From assembly GCF_030272695.1 (NCBI RefSeq), contig NZ_JARFYN010000027.1, positions 23,960 to 87,959 of the forward strand: a stretch of DNA of 64,000 nucleotides. Direction: 5' to 3'. Both the position numbers and the translations under genes were made by a program. Below are positions 33,482 to 42,630 of the stretch, in pieces. The notes under the pieces are model-generated. The model was not told the origin of the DNA. It worked only from the letters and a program-made list of their open reading frames with translations, and searched no databases. Positions within the stretch are counted from its first letter, which is position 1. Every line of letters begins with the position of its first letter. Source of the stretch: Martinezella calliandrae. Lineage in GTDB: Bacteria > Pseudomonadota > Alphaproteobacteria > Rhizobiales > Rhizobiaceae.

Positions 33482-34414
33482 GTGAAGCTCGTCATTACCC
33501 GGATCGTGCTTGCCGTCCGGCATTTCCGCCAATGGCTGATCGCGCAGATCATCTTCGGCTTCCTGAACTTCCTAAAACTGTTTCCGGCCGATGGCGGGAT
33601 CAACTTCGCTGACTGGCTGACCCGCAAGATCGGGCCGCGCATGCGTCGCCACAAGCTGATGCTGGCGAACCTGCACAACGCTTTTCCCGAGAAGAGCGAT
33701 GCGGAGATCGGGGAGATCGCGCTTTCAAGCTGGGGCAATATGGGGCGCCTGGCAGCGGAATATGTCTTCCTCGATCGGCTGTTCGATTTCGATCCTTTCA
33801 GCGAGAAGCCGGGCCGCATCGAGGTATCCGGCATTCCGATCTTTGTCGACCTCATGGAAAATCCGAGGCCCTTTATCGTCTTTACCGGACACACGGGCAA
33901 TTTCGAACTGCTGCCAGTTGCGGGGGCGGCTTTCGGGCTGAAGGTTACCGTACTCTTCCGCCCCCCGAACAATCCCTATGTGGCGCAGAAGGTTTTCGAT
34001 TTTCGCGCCAAGCGCATGGGAAACCTAGTGCCCTCGCATGCGGGATCGTCTTTCACCCTGGCCCGGCAATTGGAGGCCGGCAGCGGCGTCGGCGTGCTGG
34101 TCGACCAGAAATTTCGCAAGGGGCTGAAGACGTTGTTCTTCGGTCGCGACGTCAAGACCAATCCGCTGTTGCCGAAACTGGTCCGTCAGTTTGATTGCGA
34201 GGTTTACCCGGCTCGCTGTATTCGGTTGCCGGATAACCGTTATCGGCTGGAAATCGAGCCGCGACTTGAGATGCCCCGCGACGAGCGCGGCAACCTCAAC
34301 CTGGCCGCGACGGCGCAGTTGCTGAACGACAAGGTCGAAAGCTGGGTAAGAGAACATCCGGAGCAATGGCTGTGGTATCACGACCGCTGGAATATCAAAA
34401 AGTCTGTCTTTTAA
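33482..34414 (+). CDS. lpxXL: Lipid A VLCFA acyltransferase
   Basis: A 310-residue LpxL/HtrB-type acyltransferase that moves the 27-hydroxyoctacosanoyl chain from AcpXL to lipid A. One N-terminal hydrophobic segment anchors it (QWLIAQIIFGFLNFL), followed by the catalytic HX4E/D motif in VFTGHTGNFELLPVAG and the GVLVDQKF segment. The start is GTG 33482, five bases after adhXL; translation is probably coupled, since the ribosome site is weak. It closes the acpXL unit. CCGTTC/GAACGG (34432-34449) a little downstream may be a weak terminator. Confidence 0.92.
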   Translation: MKLVITRIVLAVRHFRQWLIAQIIFGFLNFLKLFPADGGINFADWLTRKIGPRMRRHKLMLANLHNAFPEKSDAEIGEIALSSWGNMGRLAAEYVFLDRLFDFDPFSEKPGRIEVSGIPIFVDLMENPRPFIVFTGHTGNFELLPVAGAAFGLKVTVLFRPPNNPYVAQKVFDFRAKRMGNLVPSHAGSSFTLARQLEAGSGVGVLVDQKFRKGLKTLFFGRDVKTNPLLPKLVRQFDCEVYPARCIRLPDNRYRLEIEPRLEMPRDERGNLNLAATAQLLNDKVESWVREHPEQWLWYHDRWNIKKSVF

Positions 34415-34685
34415 AGGTGTTACTTAAATAAGGCCGTTCGTAGCAGAACGGATCAATTTAATCCCTACGAGCTTCCATATTGACCTTAGGTAAGCCTCGA
34501 CTTTCGGAAAAATTCGCCTTTCCCGGGAACTTCAATCTATCAGGATTGAATGTGAGGGTAAGTCATGTTATCTCAACCGCAAGAAAGTTTGGCGAGATAG
34601 CGGACGCCAGGCTGAAGATCCTTGTTCACAGCAGCTTCGGGGTTGAGGCCCGAGGCTAAACTATGGGCAAGGACAGGAGGGCAAT

Positions 34686-35420
34686 TTGCTGGCACTCTTT
34701 CATGCCTTCTCCATAAAATGCACCCAGATTCAGCGGGCGATCAAACTGGGTGATGATGAACTGGTTGGTTCACTCGATCGCGAATTGGAGCCGCTCGTAA
34801 CAGCGATCCTGTCCTATAAAGCCACCAGCCTTCTCGAAATGTACATGCAGCTGCAATTCATGAGCAACCTCATCCGCGAGGAATCGGATGATCGCTCACG
34901 GGTGGTGCGTAATTCTGCGTCGCTGTCGTCGCTGATCGATCGCTATTTTGGCGGCGCCAGTCAGGCTGCGGCTGAAGTGCTGATGGCGTTTTCCGCAAAG
35001 AAAAACGAGCAAGCAGGCGAGGCCGCGGGTTTCGACGACGACAACGTTTTGAACGATGTCATTCTCGACAGCCTGCCGGACCGTGTCGCTGTCATTACGC
35101 GCGATTATCGTTATCTCTATAGCAATGCAGCCAATTCCGAGTTTCTGGAATCGAAACCGATCGAGCTGGTCGGCCGGCATGTTTCCGAATTCATCGGTTC
35201 TGAACGGTTTGAAAACGGCGTCAAGTCAAAGCTTGACGCATGCTTCGCCGGTCAGACGGTTGAATGCCTCTATCCGTCCTATCACCCGATGGATGCCAAT
35301 AAGACCCTCCATTGCCGGATGACGCCGCTGCGTGCCACCAAGTCGAGAGGCGAAGTGACCGGCGCTCTGTTGGTCGTCCATGAAGTCGGCGTCGTTCCGA
35401 GGAACATGCTGGTTGCCTGA
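34686..35420 (+). CDS. PAS-domain protein of unknown output
   Basis: A 244-residue soluble protein. The first half is helical (LFHAFSIKCTQIQRAIKLGDD and following). The second half, from about residue 125, is a PAS domain: ILDSLPDRVAVITRDYRYLY, then SNAANSEFLESKPIELVGRH and VSEFIGSERF. No kinase, GGDEF or DNA-binding domain is seen, so it would work through partner proteins. The start is TTG 34686, six bases after a strong GGAGG; no ATG lies nearby in frame. The 271 nt before it hold only a 7-bp hairpin (TTCAATC/GATTGAA near 34532-34551) and no gene. Confidence 0.7.
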   Translation: MLALFHAFSIKCTQIQRAIKLGDDELVGSLDRELEPLVTAILSYKATSLLEMYMQLQFMSNLIREESDDRSRVVRNSASLSSLIDRYFGGASQAAAEVLMAFSAKKNEQAGEAAGFDDDNVLNDVILDSLPDRVAVITRDYRYLYSNAANSEFLESKPIELVGRHVSEFIGSERFENGVKSKLDACFAGQTVECLYPSYHPMDANKTLHCRMTPLRATKSRGEVTGALLVVHEVGVVPRNMLVA

Positions 35421-35539
35421 CCGGCCGTTTCAGCATCCTGACAAGGGAGTTGCGATCGCGTGCGCCATGGGGTGGGCGCAGTCGGCTGTCGTTCTCCTCA
35501 TCGAAGCCTTGAGAAACCGGCCGTCGAGCCTCTATCTGT

Positions 35540-35650
35540 TAATTCAATTTGCGGTGCTGGAGCGGTTTTTGCGTTTCACAGCTTCGTTTTCCCGCTCTAC
35601 TGCTTTGTTTTTACGCAATTGCCGGCGGAAAAGTGCGCGCAATAGCTCGC
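35540..35650. repeat. RIME-like rhizobial intergenic repeat (partial)
   Basis: The stretch containing GGAGCGGTTTTTGCGTTTCA and CTGCTTTGTTTTTACGCAAT reads like one of the repeated intergenic sequences scattered through rhizobial genomes. It has no coding frame and lies between the PAS gene and the znuA 3' end. The identification is from memory of similar sequences, not a search; the rest of 35421-35674 shows nothing else. Confidence 0.5.
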
Positions 35651-35674
35651 CACCATCGCCAATTGTTACCTGTC

Positions 35675-36622
35675 TCAGGAGAGGCAGGACTTCAGGGAAT
35701 TGGCGATGCCTCGCATCAGGTTGAAATAGAGATCCGGTCCTTGCGGCAGCGTCGCAGCTTCCGGATCGAGCACGCCCGACTTAGCTGATGTACCCTGGAT
35801 GACGACGTTGACAAGTTTCGGCTCGAATTGCGGCTCGGCGAAGACGCAGGTAGCGCCGAGATCGGCGACCTTGCCGTGGATTTCCGCCACCCGTTGAGCG
35901 CCGGGGATGCTTTCGGGGCTTACCGTGATCGAGCCTGCGACACGTACGCCGTAGCGGCGCTCGAAATATTGGTACGCATCGTGGAATACGATGAACGGCT
36001 TGTCCTTGATCGGCGCGATGGTCGACGCGATTTCCGCATCGAGCGCGTCCAGTTTGTCGTCCAGTGCCTTCTGGTTCGCTTCATAGGAAAGGGCGTTGGC
36101 GGGATCGGCTGCGACCAGTGTCGTGGTGATCTCGGCCGTCATCGCTTTGGCATTGTGCGGATCGAGCCACAGATGTGTGTCGAACGCTCCATGATCGTCT
36201 GAACCGCCCGCATTTGCCGCCGGTTCGTCGCCATCGTCATCCGCTTCGAACGCGCCGCCCTGGCGGAATTTCAGCTTGGCGATGCCCGGTGCCTTATCGA
36301 GTTCGACGACGAGGGCGTTCGAGCCGAGGGCCGAGAGCGGCTTCTCCAGGAAAGCTTCCATGCCGGGACCGACCCAGAAGACCACCTTCGCCGATTGCAG
36401 CGCCCGCGCATTGGAGGGTTTCAGCGCATAGGTGTGCGGCGAGGCGGCGCCGTCAACGATCAGATCCGGTGCGCCGACGCCCTGCATGATCGCTGCGACG
36501 AGCGAGTGAACAGGTTTGATCGATACCACCACTTCGGGCGGATCTGCGCTTGCCGGGGTAGCCAATAGCCCGAAAAGCAACAAGGAAGCGGTGAGGGGGA
36601 GGATGGCCTTTGCCGGGGTCAT
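35675..36622 (-). CDS. znuA: Zinc ABC transporter, periplasmic zinc-binding protein
   Basis: A 315-residue cluster A-I binding protein with a signal peptide ending near LLATPASADP. Zinc ligands are expected at His in SIKPVHSLVAAIM and in the two later sites DTHLWLDPHNAKAM and FIVFHDAYQYFERRYG. Between residues about 125 and 148 is an acidic loop (FEADDDGDEPAANAGGSDDH), the place where many ZnuA proteins carry a His-rich loop; here only one His remains. It is divergent from znuC over about 100 nt holding two Zur-like sites. Confidence 0.93.
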   Translation of the reverse strand: MTPAKAILPLTASLLLFGLLATPASADPPEVVVSIKPVHSLVAAIMQGVGAPDLIVDGAASPHTYALKPSNARALQSAKVVFWVGPGMEAFLEKPLSALGSNALVVELDKAPGIAKLKFRQGGAFEADDDGDEPAANAGGSDDHGAFDTHLWLDPHNAKAMTAEITTTLVAADPANALSYEANQKALDDKLDALDAEIASTIAPIKDKPFIVFHDAYQYFERRYGVRVAGSITVSPESIPGAQRVAEIHGKVADLGATCVFAEPQFEPKLVNVVIQGTSAKSGVLDPEAATLPQGPDLYFNLMRGIANSLKSCLS

Positions 36623-36644
36623 GCGATACTGACCTTGAATGAGT

Positions 36645-36682
36645 TTGTTATGTTATTACATCAATTGCGTTATGCTATAACG
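36645..36682. promoter_or_regulatory. Two Zur-like operator sites in the znuA-znuC intergenic region
   Basis: CGTTATGCTATAACG (36668-36682) is a perfect palindrome of 6-bp arms around GCT. TGTTATGTTATTACA (36649-36663 region) is an imperfect second copy. Both match the TTAT-centre-ATAA pattern of alphaproteobacterial Zur boxes. Their position between divergent zinc-uptake genes, with zur in the right-hand operon, supports a shared zinc-responsive operator. The exact footprint is inference. Confidence 0.65.
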
Positions 36683-36721
36683 TGTGCGATAGCAAGGCGC
36701 AACAGCACAAATGGAAATTTC

Positions 36722-37618
36722 ATGCTTTCTTCCATGGACAATAAGGGCCAGCCGCTTGTGTCGCTCCATGACGTCGGCGTTCGCCGTGGCGGCCGCTGGC
36801 TGGTGCGCGGCGTCGATTTTTCTGTGAGCCGCGGCGAGATCGTCACGTTGATCGGTCCGAACGGTTCCGGCAAGTCCACGAGCGCAAAGACTGCGATCGG
36901 CGTATTGAAGCCGGATGAAGGCAGCGTCGAACGTATTGCCGGCCTCAAGGTCGGTTATGTGCCGCAGAAACTTGCCGTCGACTGGACCCTGCCGCTCAGC
37001 GTCCATCGTTTAATGACTTTGACCGGGCCGTTGGCCGAAACGGAGTTGAAGGCAGCACTGGAGGCCGTGGGGATCGCCCATCTCGCCAAGGCGGAGGTGC
37101 AGCATCTTTCCGGTGGCGAGTTCCAGCGGGCCTTGCTGGCTCGCGCCATTGCCCGCAAGCCAGACCTGCTGGTGCTGGACGAACCGGTACAAGGCGTCGA
37201 TTTCAGCGGCGAGATCGCGCTTTATGATCTCATCAAATCGATCCGCAATTCCGAAGGCTGCGGCATTCTGCTGATCTCGCATGATTTGCATGTCGTCATG
37301 GCCGCGACTGACACTGTTGTTTGTCTGAATGGCCATGTCTGCTGCCGCGGTACGCCCCAGGCGGTTACTCAGAGCCCGGAATATGTGAGGCTGTTCGGCA
37401 CTCGGGCGGCCCAGTCGCTGGCGATCTACAGCCATCACCACGACCATACGCACTTGCCTGATGGCCGCGTGCAGCATGCCGACGGCTCGATTACCGATGA
37501 TTGCCGCACTGACGACGGCCATCATGGCCATGGCCATGGCCATGACCATCACGACCACGACCATGAGTATGCTCACCGCGACCATGATCATCATGCCGCG
37601 GGAGAACGCCATGTTTGA
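36722..37618 (+). CDS. znuC: Zinc ABC transporter, ATP-binding protein with His-rich tail
   Basis: A 298-residue ATPase. Walker A is LIGPNGSGKST, the signature LSGGEFQRALLARAIA and Walker B LLVLDEPVQGVD. After about residue 235 the usual ZnuC end is followed by a tail with more than 20 His, for example HHHDHTHLPDG and GHHGHGHGHDHHDHDHE, a likely cytosolic zinc buffer or sensor. I choose ATG 36722; upstream in-frame ATGs (36635, 36650) would lie across the operator region, and ATG 36734 is another option. It overlaps znuB by 8 nt. Confidence 0.92.
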   Translation: MLSSMDNKGQPLVSLHDVGVRRGGRWLVRGVDFSVSRGEIVTLIGPNGSGKSTSAKTAIGVLKPDEGSVERIAGLKVGYVPQKLAVDWTLPLSVHRLMTLTGPLAETELKAALEAVGIAHLAKAEVQHLSGGEFQRALLARAIARKPDLLVLDEPVQGVDFSGEIALYDLIKSIRNSEGCGILLISHDLHVVMAATDTVVCLNGHVCCRGTPQAVTQSPEYVRLFGTRAAQSLAIYSHHHDHTHLPDGRVQHADGSITDDCRTDDGHHGHGHGHDHHDHDHEYAHRDHDHHAAGERHV

Positions 37619-38438
37619 CGATTTCTTCCTCCGCGCCGTCGTTGCGGGCGTCGGGCTGGCGCTGACCACCGGACCGCTCGGCTGCTTCATTATCTGGCGG
37701 CGCATGGCCTATTTCGGCGATACGATCTCGCATTCGGCATTGCTCGGCGTGGCGCTGTCGCTGCTCTTCCAGCTCAACCTGACACTCTCCGTTTTCGCGG
37801 TCGCGGCGGCCGTGTCGATCCTGCTCCTTTTCCTCCAGCGTCGCCAAGCGCTGTCGGCGGATGCGTTGCTCGGCATCTTGTCGCATGCGACGCTGGCGAT
37901 CGGCCTCGTCATCGTCGCTTTCATGAGCTGGGTAAGGATCGATCTCATTGCTTTCCTCTTCGGCGACATTCTCGCCGTCAACCGCTCGGATATTGCCCTG
38001 ATTTGGGGCGGTGGCATTCTGGTTTTGGCGGCTATTGCCTGGCTTTGGCGGCCGCTGCTCGCCTCCACTGTCAATCCGGAACTCGCCGAGGCGGAGGGGC
38101 TTGAGCCGGAGCGGGCGAAGCTGTTCTTCATGCTGCTGATGGCCATCGTCATCGCCATCGCCATGAAGATCGTCGGTATCCTGCTGATCACCGCGCTGCT
38201 GATCATTCCTGCCGCTACCGCTCGCCGCTTTGCCGCGACGCCCGAGATGATGGCTGTTTTTGCGTCGCTGATTGGTGCCGTCGCCGTGGTTGGCGGGCTG
38301 TTCGGTTCGTTGCGTTACGATACGCCTTCCGGCCCGTCGATCGTAGTGGCGGCGCTCGTTCTGTTTATCATTAGTCTGCTGCCCCTTGCCCGCAGGGCCG
38401 GCGCGCCGGCGGCGCATCAGGGAGGACAGGAAACATGA
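37611..38438 (+). CDS. znuB: Zinc ABC transporter, permease
   Basis: A 275-residue inner-membrane protein of the ABC-3 family with eight or so hydrophobic segments. Family features are GPLGCFIIWRRMAYFGDTIS, then HSALLGVAL, the LLGILSHATLAIGLV stretch, and the late MKIVGILLITALLIIPAATA. ATG 37611 follows GGAG by seven bases and lies inside the end of znuC; the stop overlaps the zur start as ATGA. Confidence 0.93.
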   Translation: MFDDFFLRAVVAGVGLALTTGPLGCFIIWRRMAYFGDTISHSALLGVALSLLFQLNLTLSVFAVAAAVSILLLFLQRRQALSADALLGILSHATLAIGLVIVAFMSWVRIDLIAFLFGDILAVNRSDIALIWGGGILVLAAIAWLWRPLLASTVNPELAEAEGLEPERAKLFFMLLMAIVIAIAMKIVGILLITALLIIPAATARRFAATPEMMAVFASLIGAVAVVGGLFGSLRYDTPSGPSIVVAALVLFIISLLPLARRAGAPAAHQGGQET

Positions 38439-38833
38439 CCACTCCGATACTCACCAAGAACCAGTCGCTGGTTTTCGATGTCCTGACCAAGGCCGAGGCG
38501 CCGCTCAGCGCCTATACCATCCTCGATAAGCTGCGCGATCATGGTTTCCGCGCGCCGCTGCAGGTCTATCGAGCGCTGGACAAGCTGCTGGAATATGGCG
38601 TCGTCCATCGCCTCGAGAGCATCAACTCCTTCGTCGCCTGCGCCCATCCGGACGAGAATTGCCATAGCCACGGCCTCGTCGCCTTCGCTATCTGCGAAAG
38701 CTGCGGCCAGGTGATCGAATTCCACGACCATGAGGTGGACCATCGGCTGATGCACTGGCTGAAATCGCATAAGTTCAAGGCCGAGAAGTCGACCATCGAA
38801 ATCCGCGGCCATTGCGCCAGCTGCGCCGCTTGA
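38435..38833 (+). CDS. zur: Zinc uptake regulator, Fur family
   Basis: A 132-residue Fur-family repressor: helix-turn-helix around LSAYTILDKLRDHGFRAPLQVYRALDKL (written here as two runs: LSAYTILDKLRDHG and FRAPLQVYRALDKL), and metal-site residues in the C-terminal half with ENCHSHGLVAFAICESCGQV and the final GHCASCAA, giving the CxxC pairs of the structural zinc site. Its place as the last gene of znuCB-zur, with operator-like sites upstream, supports Zur rather than Fur. It probably represses its own operon and znuA when zinc is plentiful. Confidence 0.92.
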   Translation: MTTPILTKNQSLVFDVLTKAEAPLSAYTILDKLRDHGFRAPLQVYRALDKLLEYGVVHRLESINSFVACAHPDENCHSHGLVAFAICESCGQVIEFHDHEVDHRLMHWLKSHKFKAEKSTIEIRGHCASCAA

Positions 38834-38882
38834 ATTTCAGTGCGGCTTTATCCCTAAAGCGGCGAACTTTCGGGGACGCCAC

Positions 38883-39413
38883 CTAATCCAGTCTCTTGAG
38901 GTCGCGTGCAAAACGCTGCCAGTTGGCGATGTAGTTGCGGGCCGAGCGGCGCAAGCCTTCAATCGCAGCATCATCCAGCGTGCGGATCGCCTTGGCCGGA
39001 GCGCCAACGATCAATGAGCCGTCGGGAAATTCCTTTCCTTCGGTCACCAGTGCATTGGCACCGACAAGGCAATTCCTGCCAATCTTTGCGCCATTCAAGA
39101 TAGTGGCGCCCATGCCGATCAGCGAATTGTCGCCGATCGCGCAGCCGTGGATGATCGCATGGTGGCCGATCGTGCAGCCTTGACCGATGGTGGCCGGGAA
39201 GGCGGGGTCGGTGTGCACCATCGCCCCCTCCTGGATATTGGTGCCCTTGCCGATAACGATCGGCTCATTGTCGCCGCGCAGGACCGCGCCAAACCAGATG
39301 CCGACATCTTCGCCGAGCTCGACCTTGCCGATCACATTTGCGTCGGGCGCTATCCAATAGCGGCCGGGATCGGGCGTCTTCGGCACCAGGCCTGCGAGGG
39401 CATAAAGCGGCAT
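38883..39413 (-). CDS. Gamma-carbonic-anhydrase-family hexapeptide-repeat protein
   Basis: A 176-residue left-handed beta-helix protein of the YrdA/PaaY type. Repeats are visible as hexapeptide runs (VIGKVELGEDVGIWFGAVLR, TNIQEGAMVHTD, QGCTIGHHAIIHGCAIGDNS). The three metal-ligand His fall in AMVHTD, GHHA and IIHG. Such proteins may hydrate CO2 but many have no measured activity. The zur and gamma-CA genes converge, and the FAH-family gene lies 15 nt upstream on the same strand, suggesting one transcript. Confidence 0.9.
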   Translation of the reverse strand: MPLYALAGLVPKTPDPGRYWIAPDANVIGKVELGEDVGIWFGAVLRGDNEPIVIGKGTNIQEGAMVHTDPAFPATIGQGCTIGHHAIIHGCAIGDNSLIGMGATILNGAKIGRNCLVGANALVTEGKEFPDGSLIVGAPAKAIRTLDDAAIEGLRRSARNYIANWQRFARDLKRLD

Positions 39414-39428
39414 CTCGTTTCTCCCCGG

Positions 39429-40124
39429 TTAAACGACGTTTAGCGTTAAGGCCGCGACGCCATCGACGGCGCAGGTGATCGTGTCGCCGCGCGCCACAGG
39501 TCCGACGCCGGCCGGCGTGCCGGTCATGATGATATCGCCCGGCGCTAGCGCAAACAGCTTCGAGAGCTCGGCAATAATTTCCGGCACCTTCCAGATCATC
39601 TGCGACAGGTCGCCTCTTTGCGCCGACTCGCCGTTGCGCATCAGCCAGATGGCGCCCTTGTCCGGATGGCCGACGCGTGTTGCCGGGACAAGAGCCGAAA
39701 CGGGGGCGGAATGTTCGAAGGCCTTGGCGACTTCCCAGGGACGCCCAAGCTTCTTGGCTTCACCCTGCAGGTCGCGGCGGGTGAAATCGATGCCGACGGC
39801 ATAGCCGTAGATGCAATCCAGCGCCCTCTCGGTCGCAATATCGGCGCCGCCGCCTTTCAGGGCGATCACCAGCTCGACCTCGTGATGCACATCCGACGAC
39901 AGCGGTGGATAGGGGAAATCACCGTTTGCAAATAGATTGTCCGGATTTTTCTGGAAGAAGAACGGCGCTTCGCGGCTAGGGTCGTGGCCCATCTCGATTG
40001 CATGGTCGGCGTAATTGCGGCCGACGCAATAGACGCGGCGCACGGGGAAGAATGCGGTTTCGCCTTCGATCGGCAGTAGGACAGGCGCGGGCAGGGCAAT
40101 GACGGTGGCAAATTGTTCGGTCAT
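39429..40124 (-). CDS. Fumarylacetoacetate hydrolase family protein
   Basis: A 231-residue FAH-fold enzyme. Seen are VYCVGRNYADHAIEMG, PFFFQKNPDNL, the metal-ligand glutamates in HHEVELVIALKGGG, and the closing segment GDIIMTGTPAGVGPVARGD. Members hydrolyse or decarboxylate acylpyruvates and related acids; acylpyruvase activity is a fair guess from FAHD1-like features. The start is ATG 40124; upstream in-frame ATG 40187 would add 21 unconserved residues. It precedes the gamma carbonic anhydrase gene by 15 nt. Confidence 0.88.
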   Translation of the reverse strand: MTEQFATVIALPAPVLLPIEGETAFFPVRRVYCVGRNYADHAIEMGHDPSREAPFFFQKNPDNLFANGDFPYPPLSSDVHHEVELVIALKGGGADIATERALDCIYGYAVGIDFTRRDLQGEAKKLGRPWEVAKAFEHSAPVSALVPATRVGHPDKGAIWLMRNGESAQRGDLSQMIWKVPEIIAELSKLFALAPGDIIMTGTPAGVGPVARGDTITCAVDGVAALTLNVV

Positions 40125-40360
40125 GACAATCTCTTCAAATAGTTCGTCTGCTGCCAGAAGATCCATGTCTTCCGGTTCCAACGCCAACCTAGCACCAATG
40201 GGGCAGAGGAGAAAACCAACCTTCGGAAAGGTTTGAGTATAAAGCGTCGAGGGTTTTGCGCTGACACTCTGAGGAACAGTGGCAGGACGTTTGCCCTGGC
40301 CCGCCCCCGCTCAGCCCCTGTCGATTGTCGAGATGATGGGAATTGTGGCATAACCAAACC

Positions 40361-41332
40361 ATGGCGATAAATGTTTTGGGGGTCCACATCAATCGCGACG
40401 GCACGGGACAGGCGGCGGGCAATTCGCTTGCGTCGGCCTATTGCGTGGCGGTTGTCTGCTGGTTGCTGTCGGCTGGCGTCTATATCGCCGCGAAATGGGT
40501 GTCTCACGAAATGCCGCCCTTCGCGCTTTGCTTCTGGCGCGTGCTGATCGCCTGCGCGATCCTGCTGCCGATCGTGCGCCGGCATTTTGGCGCCATGGTT
40601 GGCCTTGCGCGGGCTCGTCCGCTCGAACTGCTGTGCATTGGCGGCATCGGGCTTGCGATTTGCCAGGGCCTGCTCTTCACCGGCCTGGAACATGCGGACG
40701 CCACGACGGCCGGCATTATCATGGCTCTGATCCCCATCATCACCATGATCTTTGCCCGCCTCATTCTGGGCGAGCCGATGGGAACCTGGCAGGTGACGGG
40801 ATCTTTGATCGCTTTTCTCGGGATCGTGACCATCGTCGTCAAGGGCAGTCCGGCCGCTTTGATGCGCCTCGATATCAATCCCTCGGAGCTGTGGATCGTC
40901 GCCGGCTCCTTCTGCTTCAGTCTTTATACGGTTCTGCTCCGCCGCGCCAAATTCGACATAGAGCGCCTTGCGCTCCTGGTGTTGCTGCTCGGTGCCGCGG
41001 TGCTCACGGCGCTGCCTTTCTATATCTGGGAGCTTGCGTCCGACGAGCGCTCCGCACTCAACGGCAACGGCCTGATCGCTCTCGCCTATGTAGCGATACC
41101 TGGCGGAGCGCTGACCTATTATCTTTTCAATCGAAGCGTCGAGGCTCTGGGTGCGGCCCGGGCGGGCGTGATGCTCTACCTCCAGACAATCTTCACCGCC
41201 GTGCTCGCCTATCTGCTTCTTGGCGAGCAGTTGCAGTTCTATCATCTCGAAGGCGCGGCGATCATCATCGTCGGCCTGCTACTCGTCACCCTGCTGAAAC
41301 CTAAGACCGAACTCGCGGCGGCAAAGCGCTGA
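40361..41332 (+). CDS. DMT-superfamily transporter with two EamA domains
   Basis: A 323-residue inner-membrane protein with ten hydrophobic segments in two EamA halves. Typical positions are FALCFWRVLIACAILLP in TM2, the LLFTGLEHADATTAGIIMAL segment, and PGGALTYYLFNRSVEALGAA before the last pair of helices. These exporters carry amino acids, nucleotides or other small metabolites; substrate unknown. ATG 40361 is chosen over 40343; neither has a strong ribosome site. It is divergent from the FAH-family gene. Confidence 0.85.
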   Translation: MAINVLGVHINRDGTGQAAGNSLASAYCVAVVCWLLSAGVYIAAKWVSHEMPPFALCFWRVLIACAILLPIVRRHFGAMVGLARARPLELLCIGGIGLAICQGLLFTGLEHADATTAGIIMALIPIITMIFARLILGEPMGTWQVTGSLIAFLGIVTIVVKGSPAALMRLDINPSELWIVAGSFCFSLYTVLLRRAKFDIERLALLVLLLGAAVLTALPFYIWELASDERSALNGNGLIALAYVAIPGGALTYYLFNRSVEALGAARAGVMLYLQTIFTAVLAYLLLGEQLQFYHLEGAAIIIVGLLLVTLLKPKTELAAAKR

Positions 41333-41541
41333 TGCTTGCAGTCACGTTGTGGTCAGCCAGTGCCACGCTCTCGCAGATGAGGGCTTGCCGCCTCGTTTGA
41401 ACTTTGACGCCATCTCGCTTTATTCCTATCTCTGCTGTATATCGCCTCTCGAAATCGTGCCCATCTTGTTGCTATCAGCTTTTTAAGGTCGCTTTGACGC
41501 AGCAACAGACGCTTCGAGCGGGCCAGAACAAAGTTTATGCG

Positions 41542-42594
41542 ATGAGACAAGACATGACAAAATCGGCAGAAAAGCCCGGAGTGCCGGCGGATGGCCTCTA
41601 TAGCCGCAAGCCGGTTTTTGCCGTTGCACCCATGATCGACTGGACGGATCGGCATTGTCGGTATCTGCACCGGCAGATCAGCCGCCACGCGCTGCTCTAT
41701 ACCGAGATGGTGGTGGCGGATGCGATCATCCACGGGCCACGCGACCGGCTGCTCGGTCATGATGCCAGCGAGCATCCCGTGGCGCTGCAGCTCGGCGGCT
41801 CCGATCCCGCCAAGCTTGCCGAAGCCGTGCGGATCGCCGGGGCCTATGATTACGACGAGATCAATCTGAATGTCGGCTGCCCATCGGATCGCGTGCAGTC
41901 CGGCACGTTCGGCGCCTGCCTGATGCTGACGCCGGAGACGGTGGCGGATTGTATTGCGGCGATGAAGAAGGTTTCCATGATCCCGGTGACGGTGAAATGC
42001 CGAATCGGCGTCGATGAGCAGGCGCCGGAACAGGCGCTGCCCGATCTCATCACCCGCGTGCTCGACGCCGGCGCGGATGCGATCTGGATCCATGCCCGCA
42101 AGGCCTGGCTGAAGGGCCTGTCGCCGAAGGAAAACCGGGAGATTCCGCCGCTGGACTACGACATCGTCTACCGGATGAAAGAGCGTTGGCCCAATGAATT
42201 CATCGGCATCAACGGCGGTATACAGACGCTGGACCAGGCGCAAGCACATCTTGCCCATGTGGACGGCGTCATGCTCGGGCGCGCCGCCTATCAGAACGCG
42301 GCCGTTCTCGCCGATGTCGATCATCGCTTCTATGGCGAACCGGCGATCGAGCCGGATTGGAGCGGCCTTTGTGACCGCATGATGGCTTATGCGGAGCGCC
42401 ATATCGCCCATGGCGGCCGCCTGCAGCATGTCGCCCGCCACATGGTCGGCCTGTTCGCCGGCCTGCCGGGCTCACGCCGCTACCGGCAAATCCTCTCCAC
42501 CGACGCCAACAAGCCGGGCGCGGGGCCGGAGGTGATCGCGGCGGCATTCGCGGCGGTGGATTTTGTCGGCGAGGGCGAGCGCGTAAGCGCGTAA
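41542..42594 (+). CDS. dusA: tRNA-dihydrouridine synthase A
   Basis: A 350-residue FMN enzyme that reduces U20 (and U20a) in tRNA. Family segments are VFAVAPMIDWTDRHCRYLHR at the start, LQLGGSDPAKLAEA, the catalytic Cys in EINLNVGCPSDRVQSGTFGA, VTVKCRIGVDEQ and the IHARKAWLKGLSPKENR loop typical of DusA. ATG 41542 and 41554 are both possible; the DNA in the same frame before 41542 does not look coding. CTCGCCC/GGGCGAG (42609-42627) just after the stop may terminate it. Confidence 0.92.
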   Translation: MRQDMTKSAEKPGVPADGLYSRKPVFAVAPMIDWTDRHCRYLHRQISRHALLYTEMVVADAIIHGPRDRLLGHDASEHPVALQLGGSDPAKLAEAVRIAGAYDYDEINLNVGCPSDRVQSGTFGACLMLTPETVADCIAAMKKVSMIPVTVKCRIGVDEQAPEQALPDLITRVLDAGADAIWIHARKAWLKGLSPKENREIPPLDYDIVYRMKERWPNEFIGINGGIQTLDQAQAHLAHVDGVMLGRAAYQNAAVLADVDHRFYGEPAIEPDWSGLCDRMMAYAERHIAHGGRLQHVARHMVGLFAGLPGSRRYRQILSTDANKPGAGPEVIAAAFAAVDFVGEGERVSA

Positions 42595-42630
42595 GGGCAC
42601 GCCGCCTGCTCGCCCTTGGCGGGCGAGAAA

